Shown in pieces: positions 43,867-52,372 of a DNA stretch of 64,000 bases. The notes beneath the pieces were generated by a model. That model saw only the letters and a program-made list of their open reading frames with translations, did no database searches and had not been told where the DNA came from. Position 1 is the stretch's first letter. Every line of letters starts with the position of its first letter. The position numbers and the translations under genes are program-made. The stretch covers positions 248,001 through 312,000 of the forward strand of contig JADJHL010000011.1 in NCBI GenBank assembly GCA_016707585.1, read 5' to 3'. This DNA is from Ignavibacteriales bacterium (GTDB lineage Bacteria > Bacteroidota > Ignavibacteria > Ignavibacteriales > Ignavibacteriaceae).

Positions 43867-45231
43867 ATGATGAACAAGCTGTTTGAAACATATAGAAAAT
43901 CTGTCTTTGGAAACGATGCGACTTTTGATGTTCAAAAGAGAGTTTTTTTATTAATCACTCATATATCAATTATAATCGGAATTGTTGGTGTTGCAGTAGA
44001 TATAACCTTAAATCTTGGGATTTTTCTAACACTTTTTACTTTATTTACAGTATTGCTTGTTTTTTACTTTCACATTAAAGTAAGAAATTCTCATCTAAGC
44101 ACTGTTGTTGGATTAAGCTTTTTTGGGCTTTCTATTGTAGTGTTTAGTTTTTTATGGTTCTATAATGGCGGCTACAATGGTAATAACATCATACTCATTT
44201 TTGTTTACTTCATTGTAATCATTACAATACTTCCTGACAAATTTAGATTATTTGCCTTCTTTATTTACGCTGGACTAATTTCCACTTTAACCATTCTTCA
44301 CTACAATTATCCTGAGCTTGTTTCTAATTATGAAAATGAAAATTTAAGATATGTTGATTTATTGCTTGGCTATTTTTTGTATCTGGTTCTGGTTTACGTT
44401 ATTCAAAATACAATACTAAAAAATTATGAGGCGGATAGAAAAAAAATCAATACTCAAAAAGAGCAACTAAATTCATTAGTAATAGAATTGAACGAAACAA
44501 ATAATAAATTACAAAATACAATTAAGAATGTTGAAGAATTGAATATATCAAAAGATAGATTTATAACAATTCTTTCGCACGATTTAAGAAGTCCATTTCA
44601 AGGATTGCTTGGCATTACAAAAACTTTGGAAAATAATTTCACATCATTTTCGGATAATGAAAAGCAATTTTATATCTCGCAAATAAATAACACGCTTGAT
44701 AAGCTTTACTCTTTCTTAGAACAGTTACTTCTCTGGGGTAAGATTCAAAAAAATGGACTCGTGCTTAACTATGAAGTTTGTAACGTAAAAGAATTGATTG
44801 CTGAAAGTTTATCGCCATTAGCAATTTCAGCCTCAAAGAAAAAGCTAATAATAGAATTACTTTGTGATGATGAACTTATTTTCAATTTAGATAAAGAAAG
44901 AATTTCAATTGTTTTAAGAAATTTAATTTCAAATGCGATAAAATTTTCTCCGGTTGGAAATAAAATTACACTTACGGCAGTTAGTGAAAATGATGAACTT
45001 AAAATATCAGTTATAGATTACGGAATTGGGATGTCTGAAGATTATATCAATAAGTTATTTAAGCTTGATGAAATTGTAAGTTCAACTGGTACGGATGGTG
45101 AACTTGGTTCTGGTATGGGATTAATTCTTTGTAACGATATTTTGAAGAAACATAACGGAAAAATTTCTGTGCAGAGTAAAGAGGGAAAAGGTTCTACGTT
45201 TACAATTGCACTTCCAAATATAAGTTCATAA
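43867..45231 (+). CDS. Membrane sensor histidine kinase
   Basis: A 454-aa two-component sensor. About six TM helices fill residues 24-180 with almost no periplasmic loop, suggesting intramembrane or membrane-state sensing. A coiled linker (185-225) leads to the HisKA dimerisation domain with the phosphoacceptor His near residue 238 (ILSHDLRSPFQGLLG). The ATPase domain then has the N-box (NLISNAIKFSP), G1 (VIDYGIGMS) and G2 (GSGMGLILCNDIL). The gene is an orphan: no response regulator is adjacent. A start three bases downstream (43870) is also possible. Confidence 0.92.
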   Translation: MMNKLFETYRKSVFGNDATFDVQKRVFLLITHISIIIGIVGVAVDITLNLGIFLTLFTLFTVLLVFYFHIKVRNSHLSTVVGLSFFGLSIVVFSFLWFYNGGYNGNNIILIFVYFIVIITILPDKFRLFAFFIYAGLISTLTILHYNYPELVSNYENENLRYVDLLLGYFLYLVLVYVIQNTILKNYEADRKKINTQKEQLNSLVIELNETNNKLQNTIKNVEELNISKDRFITILSHDLRSPFQGLLGITKTLENNFTSFSDNEKQFYISQINNTLDKLYSFLEQLLLWGKIQKNGLVLNYEVCNVKELIAESLSPLAISASKKKLIIELLCDDELIFNLDKERISIVLRNLISNAIKFSPVGNKITLTAVSENDELKISVIDYGIGMSEDYINKLFKLDEIVSSTGTDGELGSGMGLILCNDILKKHNGKISVQSKEGKGSTFTIALPNISS

Positions 45232-45258
45232 AAAAAGCGCCTTAAAGAAGGCGCTTTT
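45231..45258. terminator. Bidirectional Rho-independent terminator
   Basis: Arms GCGCCTT and AAGGCGC with an AAAG loop have A-rich and T-rich flanks. It serves both the histidine kinase and the convergent aldolase gene. Confidence 0.9.
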
Positions 45259-45283
45259 CATTATCAAATATATCTCAAACTAA

Positions 45284-46333
45284 CTAAGCTATTGTAATTC
45301 CCTTTTCAGCGTAAACATCCTGAATAAGATTTAATAATTGCACACCTTCACTCATTGGGCGTTGGAAAGCTTTACGACCGGAAATTAATCCCATTCCGCC
45401 AGCGCGTTTATTAATAACTGCTGTTTTAGCTGCTTCAGCAAAATCGTTTTCACCGGAAGCGCCACCACTGTTTATCAATCCAGCACGACCCATATAATTA
45501 TTTATTACCTGGTAACGTGTTAAATCAATTGGATGATCTGTTGTTAAATCTGTATAAACTTTTTTGTGAGTCTTGCCAAAGCCTTTAATGGAGTTATATC
45601 CACCATTATTTTCAGGAAGTTTTTGTTTGATAATATCAGCCTGGATTGTAACACCAAGATGGTTTGCCTGTCCTGTTAGATCAGCAGAAACATGGTAATC
45701 TTTATCTGATTTGAAAGCGTTATTTCTTGTATAGCACCATAAAATTGTTCCCATTCCAAGTTCGTGTGCATATTGGAATGCTTCGCTAACTTCAATAATC
45801 TGTCTGGTGCTTTCTTCTGATCCAAAATAAATTGTTGCACCAACTGCAGCAGCTCCCATATCGTAAGCCTGCTCAACACTTGCAAACATAATCTGATCAA
45901 ACTTGTTTGGATAGGTTAAAAGTTCGTTGTGGTTGATCTTTACAACATAAGGAATTTTGTGTGCATACTTTCTTGCTGTCATTCCAAGTACACCCAAAGT
46001 AGAAGCAACTGCATTACATCCGCCTTCAATTGCCAACTTAACGATGTTTTCTGGATCAAAATAGATTGGATTTGGCGCAAAAGATGCTCCGGCACTATGC
46101 TCAATTCCCTGATCTACAGGAAGTATTGAAACATAACCGGTTCCAGCCAATCTACCGGTTTGGAAAATCGATTGAAGATTCTTTAATACATTAATATTTC
46201 TATCAGTTTGAGCAAAGATTCTATCTACAAAATCAGAACCTGGTAAATGTAATTGTTCTTTTGGAAATTTTGCTTTGTAGGATAACAGGGAATCAGCTTC
46301 ACTGCCCAACAATTCTTTTATTTTACTTAACAT
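45284..46333 (-). CDS. fbaB: Fructose-bisphosphate aldolase, class I
   Basis: A 349-aa Schiff-base aldolase of the DhnA/FbaB type. It has the typical VSILPVDQGIEHSAGASFAPNP segment, IVKLAIEGGCNAVASTLGVL, the Lys-bearing IPYVVKINHNELL region, and GASGENDFAEAAKTAVINKRAG before the phosphate-binding GGMGLISGRKAF. It cleaves fructose-1,6-bisphosphate in glycolysis or makes it in gluconeogenesis. It is monocistronic. Confidence 0.95.
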   Translation of the reverse strand: MLSKIKELLGSEADSLLSYKAKFPKEQLHLPGSDFVDRIFAQTDRNINVLKNLQSIFQTGRLAGTGYVSILPVDQGIEHSAGASFAPNPIYFDPENIVKLAIEGGCNAVASTLGVLGMTARKYAHKIPYVVKINHNELLTYPNKFDQIMFASVEQAYDMGAAAVGATIYFGSEESTRQIIEVSEAFQYAHELGMGTILWCYTRNNAFKSDKDYHVSADLTGQANHLGVTIQADIIKQKLPENNGGYNSIKGFGKTHKKVYTDLTTDHPIDLTRYQVINNYMGRAGLINSGGASGENDFAEAAKTAVINKRAGGMGLISGRKAFQRPMSEGVQLLNLIQDVYAEKGITIA

Positions 46334-46450
46334 TATAGCTCCGTTTATTAAATGATTTATATAAGTCGTTCATATTTGCTATGCTAAAATAAGGTAAGAC
46401 GGAAAGTAATTCAATTTATATATGAATTGGTTGATAAAATTTTTGTTTAA

Positions 46451-46475
46451 AAAAGAAAAACCCGGTTAGTCCGGG
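46451..46475 (-). terminator. Rho-independent terminator
   Basis: Hairpin CCCGG / CCGGG with a 5-nt loop (46461-46475). On the minus strand it is followed by TTTTTCTTTT, ending the RlpA-like gene transcript. Confidence 0.85.
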
Positions 46476-46523
46476 CTTAAACTCTTTTTATGATGTCTTT
46501 TTCTTAGTTCATCACTCGATTAT

Positions 46524-46997
46524 CTAACTATCTAATCCTGCAATCTTAATTTCTTCAACTTTAATTTTAGAAACACCTTTGCTGATAAAGCCAAGTTCTG
46601 TGGCAGCAGCTTTAGAAAGATCCAGATCTCTACCGTGGATATAAGGACCTCTGTCATTTATCCTTATAACTACTGATTTATTATTTTTTAAGTTAGTAAT
46701 CTTTAATAATGTGCCAAATTTTAACGATTTATGAGCTGCAGTAAAAGAATTTTGATTATAAATCTCACCATTTGCAGTCTTTTGTCCGTGGAATCCAGGA
46801 CCATACCAGGAAGCTTTCATAGTTCCTTTATCAATAAACTCAACCAGGCTACGATCAGCAGTTACAGTTTCCTCTTCTACTGAAACCAGGTCTTCAGTTA
46901 CTACTGGCTCAGTGATCTTATCCTCATTTATAACTAAGGTAAAACCAACCAGTGCAACTAAAACCAAAACGAACATTATCTTTACTAAAGACCTCAA
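46524..46997 (-). CDS. RlpA-like DPBB (septal ring lytic transglycosylase) protein
   Basis: A 157-aa exported protein with an N-terminal hydrophobic segment (LVKIMFVLVLVALVGFTLV) and a double-psi beta-barrel of the RlpA type: KASWYGPGFHGQKTANGEIYN, TAAHKSLKFGTLLKITN, and VIRINDRGPYIHGRDLDLSKAAA. The catalytic Asp of RlpA enzymes has its counterpart in RDLDLS. It has no SPOR domain, so septal targeting as in E. coli is not assured. The first start is TTG at 46997, which gives a basic n-region (MRSLVKI); ATG at 46976 would lose it. Confidence 0.88.
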   Translation of the reverse strand: MRSLVKIMFVLVLVALVGFTLVINEDKITEPVVTEDLVSVEEETVTADRSLVEFIDKGTMKASWYGPGFHGQKTANGEIYNQNSFTAAHKSLKFGTLLKITNLKNNKSVVIRINDRGPYIHGRDLDLSKAAATELGFISKGVSKIKVEEIKIAGLDS

Positions 46998-47248
46998 TAG
47001 AACCTCAGATTAATTTAACATATCGGATTACTGGTACAAAGTTAATTCGAGACTTTAGACCATCCAATACTTATTTAGGTTTTGAGGACAGACTTCCAGA
47101 TAGCAGAATATTCGACTTTAATGGTTTAATAGTCTAAAATCTTACTAAGTAAAGATAAAAGAGACTAGCTGAAGTTAAAGAATCAGTTAAAGACATTGGC
47201 ACTTTTATTATTTAAGTTTGTATAAGCTTGAAAAAAATCGGAGAATAC

Positions 47249-50200
47249 ATGAAATCGATCAAGAAAAAAGGAATAATTTTCCTAATTACAGTTTTCTTTA
47301 CAGCTCTTATCATTGGCGGCTCTTCCAGAATTCCTTTGGTTGATGAAAACGATAACTTCTATCTTTCAAACTACACGACATTTGCGCCGGGAGACGTTGC
47401 CAAACTTAATTTATATTCCTACTCTCAGAGTACGAGAAAATTTGGATTCAAATTGTTAAAGATTGAAGATCCGGTTAGATTTTTCTCGCTTTTGGATCAA
47501 AATAACAGCCGATATGCTTTTGATATTTGGGGAAAAGATAAGGCACTTTTACTAAAGTACACAAGTTTGGTTAAGGAATGGGATTTTAAACCATCAGGAA
47601 AAAATAATTATTACTCTGGTGAGATCAGTATTGGCAAGATCGATGAACCGGGAATTTATATAGTTCAGGCAATGCGTAAAGATGTAGTTGGTTATTGCGC
47701 AATTGTGGTTACAAACTATGCAATGGTCTATAAAAATAATCAGAAAGAAATTTTAGCTTTTATAGCTGATGCTAAGACAGGAGAGTTTTCTAACAAAGCA
47801 AGATTTGATTTTTACCAGGATGGAAAGCAATTAGGAAGTAAGATTACTGACAAAGATGGACTAATGTTTGCCAAACTGTCCGAATTAGAAGGAATTAAAA
47901 ATTCTAACATCCAGCTTTTTGGATATTCCGGAAACGAAATCATTTTAAGTGATCCATATTTTTATTTTAATCAAAGCCAATCTGAATATCTAACTGCGTA
48001 TGTTTATACTCAGCAGCCTGTTTACAGGCCGGGACAAGAAGTAAATTTTAAAGCAATCTTCAGAAGCAAAATAGGAAATGAAATCCTTAATGCGCCTGAC
48101 TTAAAATTTTCAGTTTCAGTTAAATCTCCTAAAAACAAGGAAGTATATACTGGTGAAGCAACTACAAATGAGTTTGGTTCACTTTCGGGAAATTTTTTGT
48201 TAGATGGAGAGGCTGATTTAGGCTATTACTCAATCCTATTTACAAAAGATGGAATGAGTTATTATGGCTCCTTTACAGTTGAAGAGTACAAAAAACCTGA
48301 GTATAAAGTAAATGTAACAACTGATAAAAATCAGTATGCAAATGGTGATAAGATTGCTGCCACAGTTTCCGCGGATTACTATTTTGGTTCTCCGGTTAAA
48401 GAAGCATCTGTTCAGATTAGTATTTACAGACAAAACTACTGGCGTCCTTGGTGGTACTGGAGCGAATGGTCATGGTTCTATAAAGGATTTAGAAATGATC
48501 GTTACTTTGGAGGTCAGCAGGAATTGATTCACCAGGAATCAGGCGTACTAAATGAAAATGGAAAGTTAGAGTTTAGTTATAAAGTAGAATCTGATAAGAA
48601 CTACGATTATCAATATATAATTTCTGCCCAGGTAACTGATGCTTCACGCAGAGCAATTACAGGATCGACTCAAGCTTTTGTTACAAGAGGTTCATTTACA
48701 ATTTCAACCTCACCGGATAAATGGTTTTTTCAGCAAGGTAAAGATGTAAAGCTAAAAGTTAATGCTTCAGATTTTTCTGATAAACCAGTTCAAACAGATT
48801 TTAGAGTTATCATTAATTACCCGGATGATCCTAAAAGTATGCGGGCAAAATCAATAACTGATACTTTATTTGCTAGAACCAACGAAGCTGGTTCCGCGGT
48901 TGTAATTTTTAATCCAAAGAATGATAGAGTTGGATACTACAATTACCGCATTATCGCTTTTGATGAAAAGGAACGAGAGATTGAAACTACAAGCTCTTTC
49001 TACGTCGGAGATTATAATGATTATTATTACCAACGTACAAGTGCTGGACTAGAAATCTTAACAGATAAAGATTCTTATGAAAAAGGTGATTCGCTAATCG
49101 CTTATGTGTTTCTGCCTGATCCGAACCAGGAATTATTGCTGACGTACGAGACAGACAAAATTTTATCTTACAAAAAGTTAAAGCCAGAAAATAACAGTTT
49201 TGAAATTCGTGAAAAGTTAACAGACAAGTTTTCACCAAGCTTTAATATTTCAATTAGCTTTATAAAAGATAGACAGCTTTATCAAACAACAAAACTGGTT
49301 GGAGTTTTAGCAAAAGATAAATTCTTAAATATCGCCTTAAATCCTTCTAAAGAAATTTATAAACCTGGTGAGCAAGCCGCGTATGAGGTTATCGTAAAAG
49401 ATTATCTTGGCAATCCGGTTAAGAACACAGAGGTTAGCTTTGGAATTATTGATGAGAGCATTTACGCAATTAAAGAAGATGAAACTCAGCCGATAGAAAC
49501 ATTTTTCTATTCACCGCAGTATTCGTATTTGCCGACTTACAATTCATTGCAATCCGGATATTTTAGTTCTTACAGCAGACCGGCAACTTATATCGATAAG
49601 AATTACTTTTCATATAAAGAAGATGATGCAAAACATAAAGGCAAACTTTATGGTAAGATTACAATCGAAAATGAAGAATCAATTCCGGAAGGTTTGTTTG
49701 TGATATTAACAGGAGAAAAATATTACTACACAACAAAAGTTGATTCGCTTGGTAAGTACGAGATAAAAAATGTAGCAAAAGGTAATTATCAATTATTTAT
49801 TTCTGCGGGAATTGGTGGAATGATTTTAATTGATGACATAAAAATTTCCGGTGAAAAGAAATACAACTTCACAATCAAAGAAGATCAGAAACAACAAATA
49901 GAAGATATGATTGCGCAAAGTGTTGGTGGAATGGGAGAAGGTGATGCTGTTGGAGATGATGAAGCACTACTTAATGGAAGAAATGAAGCTGCGCCAATGG
50001 TTAGTGAAATGTCTATGGCAGACGGTAAAATGATGAAGGAATCTAAAGATAAATCCTCTTATGTGCAGGCAGATGTGCGAACAAACTTTGTTGATGCTTT
50101 AATCTGGAAAGCCCACGTTGTTACGGATGAAAACGGAAAAGCAAAGGTCGAGTTTAAAATTCCCGATAACTTAACAACATGGCGAACAACTGTTCGTGGA

Positions 50201-51907
50201 ATTACAAAGAATACAGATGTTGGACAAAAAGTAAACAAGTTTATCAGTAGAAAAGATTTGCTGGTACGAATGGAAACCCCTCGTTTCTTTAGACAGGATG
50301 ATGAAGTTGTGATCTCGACAATTGTACACAATTATCTTTCATCTGCAAAGACCACAAAGATTGAGTTTACATCGGATAAACTTGAACTTATTGGTTCAAA
50401 AATTAATTCCAAAGGATTTGAGGATGCAAAACTTACATCAAAGAAAATTTATGAGGTAGAAATTCCAGCTAACTCAGAATTAAGAATTGATTGGAAATGC
50501 AAAGTTGATTATCCAACAGGTGAAGCAACTTTAAAGGCATCCGCATTAACCAATGAAGAATCTGATGCTATGGAAGTTAAAGTTCAAATAATTCCAAATG
50601 GAGTTAAAGTTATTGAACCTTTAGTTGCTGATTATTCCGAAACAAATGTTGATGAACATCTGGATTTTGTAATTCCAAAAGATGTTGATTTGCGAAGTGC
50701 AAGTTTTTCGTTCACATTAAATCCATCTTTAGCCGGAACAATTCTAAAATCCCTCGATGATCTTGCCGGCTATCCTTACGGATGTGTAGAACAGACAATG
50801 AGCAGATTTCTTCCAACAATAATTGTTGCAAATACGTTTAAGGAAATTAATGCTCCGCTTAAATCTCAAACGATTGAAGAACTTCCAAAATATGTAGATG
50901 CCGGACTGAAGCGACTATATGATCATCAGCATTCGGATGGTGGCTGGGGCTGGTGGACTAATGATGAGACTCATCCTTATATGACTGCGTATGTTATTTA
51001 TGGTTTGAGTTTAGCTCGTGAAGCCGGCTATGACATCAATGAAATCGTTTTTTATAATGGATTGAATAATCTTAAAAACCAGATTACAAATGCTAAATCT
51101 GATATTGATGAAACAACTTTATCTTATATGATTTATTCTTTAAGCACTGCGATGAAAAATCAAAGTTATGATAAAGATAATTATGTTGAGATAATTAATA
51201 TTCTTCTTCGTAAAGATTTAAAATCTTATCCGCTTTCATTACTTGCAATTTCATTAAAGAATATGAATGAAACTCAAAAGGCAAAAGATGTTGCTGCAAG
51301 ATTAAAGAAACAGGTTAGCGAAGAAAAATCATTTGCATTCTGGGGCGGGGAAGAGTGGCATTACAGATGGCAGAATGATAATGTTCAGGGAACCGCATTT
51401 GCAGTAAAAGCGTTACTAAACATTGAAGGAAATTCTGATCTGATTTCCAAAGCGATAAACTGGCTGATGAAAAAGAAACAAGGTTATTCTTGGAGATCGA
51501 CTCAGGAAACATCTATAGTTTTATTTGCTTTAACTGATTATCTAAAAATCACAAAAGAACTTGATCCAGATTATTCTGTTAAAGTATTTCTAAATGGAAA
51601 AGAAGTTGCACAAAAAGATTTTGATAATAATGACATTTATAAAGAAGCGCAGACATTAAAATTCTTAAACATGGATTTGAAAAAAGGGAAGAATGTTTTA
51701 AGAATCGAAAAATCAGGAAAAGGCAAATTATACTTTTCAGGTATTAACGAATTCTTTACAGAAAAGTTATCGGATATAAAACACGATAATGGTTTAAAAT
51801 CAGAAGGGAATATTATATTCTGGAAACAGGCGAGAAAGATGGTCGCATCATTTATTTTAAGAAAAAGTTTGATGGAACTGTTACAAGCGGACAGGATATT
51901 TTTGTAA
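47249..51907 (+). CDS. Bacterial alpha-2-macroglobulin family protein (frameshifted at the C-terminus)
   Basis: A very large secreted or anchored protein (signal segment KKKGIIFLITVFFTALIIGG). It contains MG domains, a bait-like region with an Asp/Glu-rich segment near residues 890-940, and the thioester domain. The thioester motif CVEQ sits in YPYGCVEQTMSRFLPTI (Cys about 1179), with the helical toroid after it (HQHSDGGWGWWTNDETHPYMTAYVIYGL). Bacterial A2Ms trap proteases in the periplasm. The ATG at 47249 behind CGGAGA is preferred to TTG 47228; a TAAGTTTG box (47213-47220) is nearby. The frame breaks near 51810 and ends in an unrelated tail at 51907. No penicillin-binding partner PbpC is adjacent. 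Confidence 0.88.
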   Translation: MKSIKKKGIIFLITVFFTALIIGGSSRIPLVDENDNFYLSNYTTFAPGDVAKLNLYSYSQSTRKFGFKLLKIEDPVRFFSLLDQNNSRYAFDIWGKDKALLLKYTSLVKEWDFKPSGKNNYYSGEISIGKIDEPGIYIVQAMRKDVVGYCAIVVTNYAMVYKNNQKEILAFIADAKTGEFSNKARFDFYQDGKQLGSKITDKDGLMFAKLSELEGIKNSNIQLFGYSGNEIILSDPYFYFNQSQSEYLTAYVYTQQPVYRPGQEVNFKAIFRSKIGNEILNAPDLKFSVSVKSPKNKEVYTGEATTNEFGSLSGNFLLDGEADLGYYSILFTKDGMSYYGSFTVEEYKKPEYKVNVTTDKNQYANGDKIAATVSADYYFGSPVKEASVQISIYRQNYWRPWWYWSEWSWFYKGFRNDRYFGGQQELIHQESGVLNENGKLEFSYKVESDKNYDYQYIISAQVTDASRRAITGSTQAFVTRGSFTISTSPDKWFFQQGKDVKLKVNASDFSDKPVQTDFRVIINYPDDPKSMRAKSITDTLFARTNEAGSAVVIFNPKNDRVGYYNYRIIAFDEKEREIETTSSFYVGDYNDYYYQRTSAGLEILTDKDSYEKGDSLIAYVFLPDPNQELLLTYETDKILSYKKLKPENNSFEIREKLTDKFSPSFNISISFIKDRQLYQTTKLVGVLAKDKFLNIALNPSKEIYKPGEQAAYEVIVKDYLGNPVKNTEVSFGIIDESIYAIKEDETQPIETFFYSPQYSYLPTYNSLQSGYFSSYSRPATYIDKNYFSYKEDDAKHKGKLYGKITIENEESIPEGLFVILTGEKYYYTTKVDSLGKYEIKNVAKGNYQLFISAGIGGMILIDDIKISGEKKYNFTIKEDQKQQIEDMIAQSVGGMGEGDAVGDDEALLNGRNEAAPMVSEMSMADGKMMKESKDKSSYVQADVRTNFVDALIWKAHVVTDENGKAKVEFKIPDNLTTWRTTVRGITKNTDVGQKVNKFISRKDLLVRMETPRFFRQDDEVVISTIVHNYLSSAKTTKIEFTSDKLELIGSKINSKGFEDAKLTSKKIYEVEIPANSELRIDWKCKVDYPTGEATLKASALTNEESDAMEVKVQIIPNGVKVIEPLVADYSETNVDEHLDFVIPKDVDLRSASFSFTLNPSLAGTILKSLDDLAGYPYGCVEQTMSRFLPTIIVANTFKEINAPLKSQTIEELPKYVDAGLKRLYDHQHSDGGWGWWTNDETHPYMTAYVIYGLSLAREAGYDINEIVFYNGLNNLKNQITNAKSDIDETTLSYMIYSLSTAMKNQSYDKDNYVEIINILLRKDLKSYPLSLLAISLKNMNETQKAKDVAARLKKQVSEEKSFAFWGGEEWHYRWQNDNVQGTAFAVKALLNIEGNSDLISKAINWLMKKKQGYSWRSTQETSIVLFALTDYLKITKELDPDYSVKVFLNGKEVAQKDFDNNDIYKEAQTLKFLNMDLKKGKNVLRIEKSGKGKLYFSGINEFFTEKLSDIKHDNGLKSEGNIIFWKQARKMVASFILRKSLMELLQADRIFL

Positions 51908-52278
51908 AAACTTTTGTGGAATCAAAATCTGCTGATCTCGATTACTTTATTCTTGAAGATATGTTGCCATCCGGCTTTGAAGTTGTAAAAGATATGGATA
52001 AATATTTTATAGATGGTGAAAACAATTACCAGACTTACTACGATTACTATTATGATTATATGCCATGGCGATGGCATTATGCTGATAGAGAGTATCGTGA
52101 TGAAAAAGTTGCATTCTTTGTAACAAGCTGCCAAAATAAAATGGAATTTTCATACATTATTAAAGCACAAATTCCCGGCGAGTATAAAATTATGCCTGCG
52201 CAAGGTTACTTAATGTACTATCCGGAACTAAATGGTTTTAGTAATGTGGTAAATATTAAAGTTGAGGATGTGAAATAA
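51790..52278 (+). pseudogene. C-terminal part of the alpha-2-macroglobulin, other reading frame
   Basis: The -1 frame relative to the main ORF is open from 51790 and reads YYILETGEKDGRIIYFKKKF, FVKTFVESKSADLDYFILED, MLPSGFE, and ends in a Tyr-rich region and EYKIMPAQGYLMYYPELNGF. This is the macroglobulin C-terminal segment that normally follows SEGN. One base appears to be missing around 51805-51822. An internal GTG at 51916 would allow a 120-aa product, but independent expression is unlikely. It may be a true mutation or a sequence error. Confidence 0.78.
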
Positions 52279-52279
52279 T

Positions 52280-52372
52280 TTCTTTGCGATCTTCGCGAAA
52301 AATCTTGGCGTTCTTTGCGTGAAGCATTTTAGCTGCATTTCACGCAAAGTTCGCAAAGAAAAACCGCAAAGA
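52280..52372. repeat. Dispersed CGCAAAG-family repeat
   Basis: The complete copy of this repeat has a hairpin with arms CTTTGCGTGAA (52313-52323) and TTCACGCAAAG (52339-52349), plus outer TTTGCG/CGCAAAG words. It exactly fills the gap between the stop codons of the convergent macroglobulin and carboxypeptidase genes. It may double as a terminator-like structure. Confidence 0.78.

Noticed and set aside
51916..52278. Downstream 120-aa frame as an independent gene
   Set aside because: Its sequence continues the macroglobulin C-terminus in the other frame, and there is no RBS at GTG 51916.
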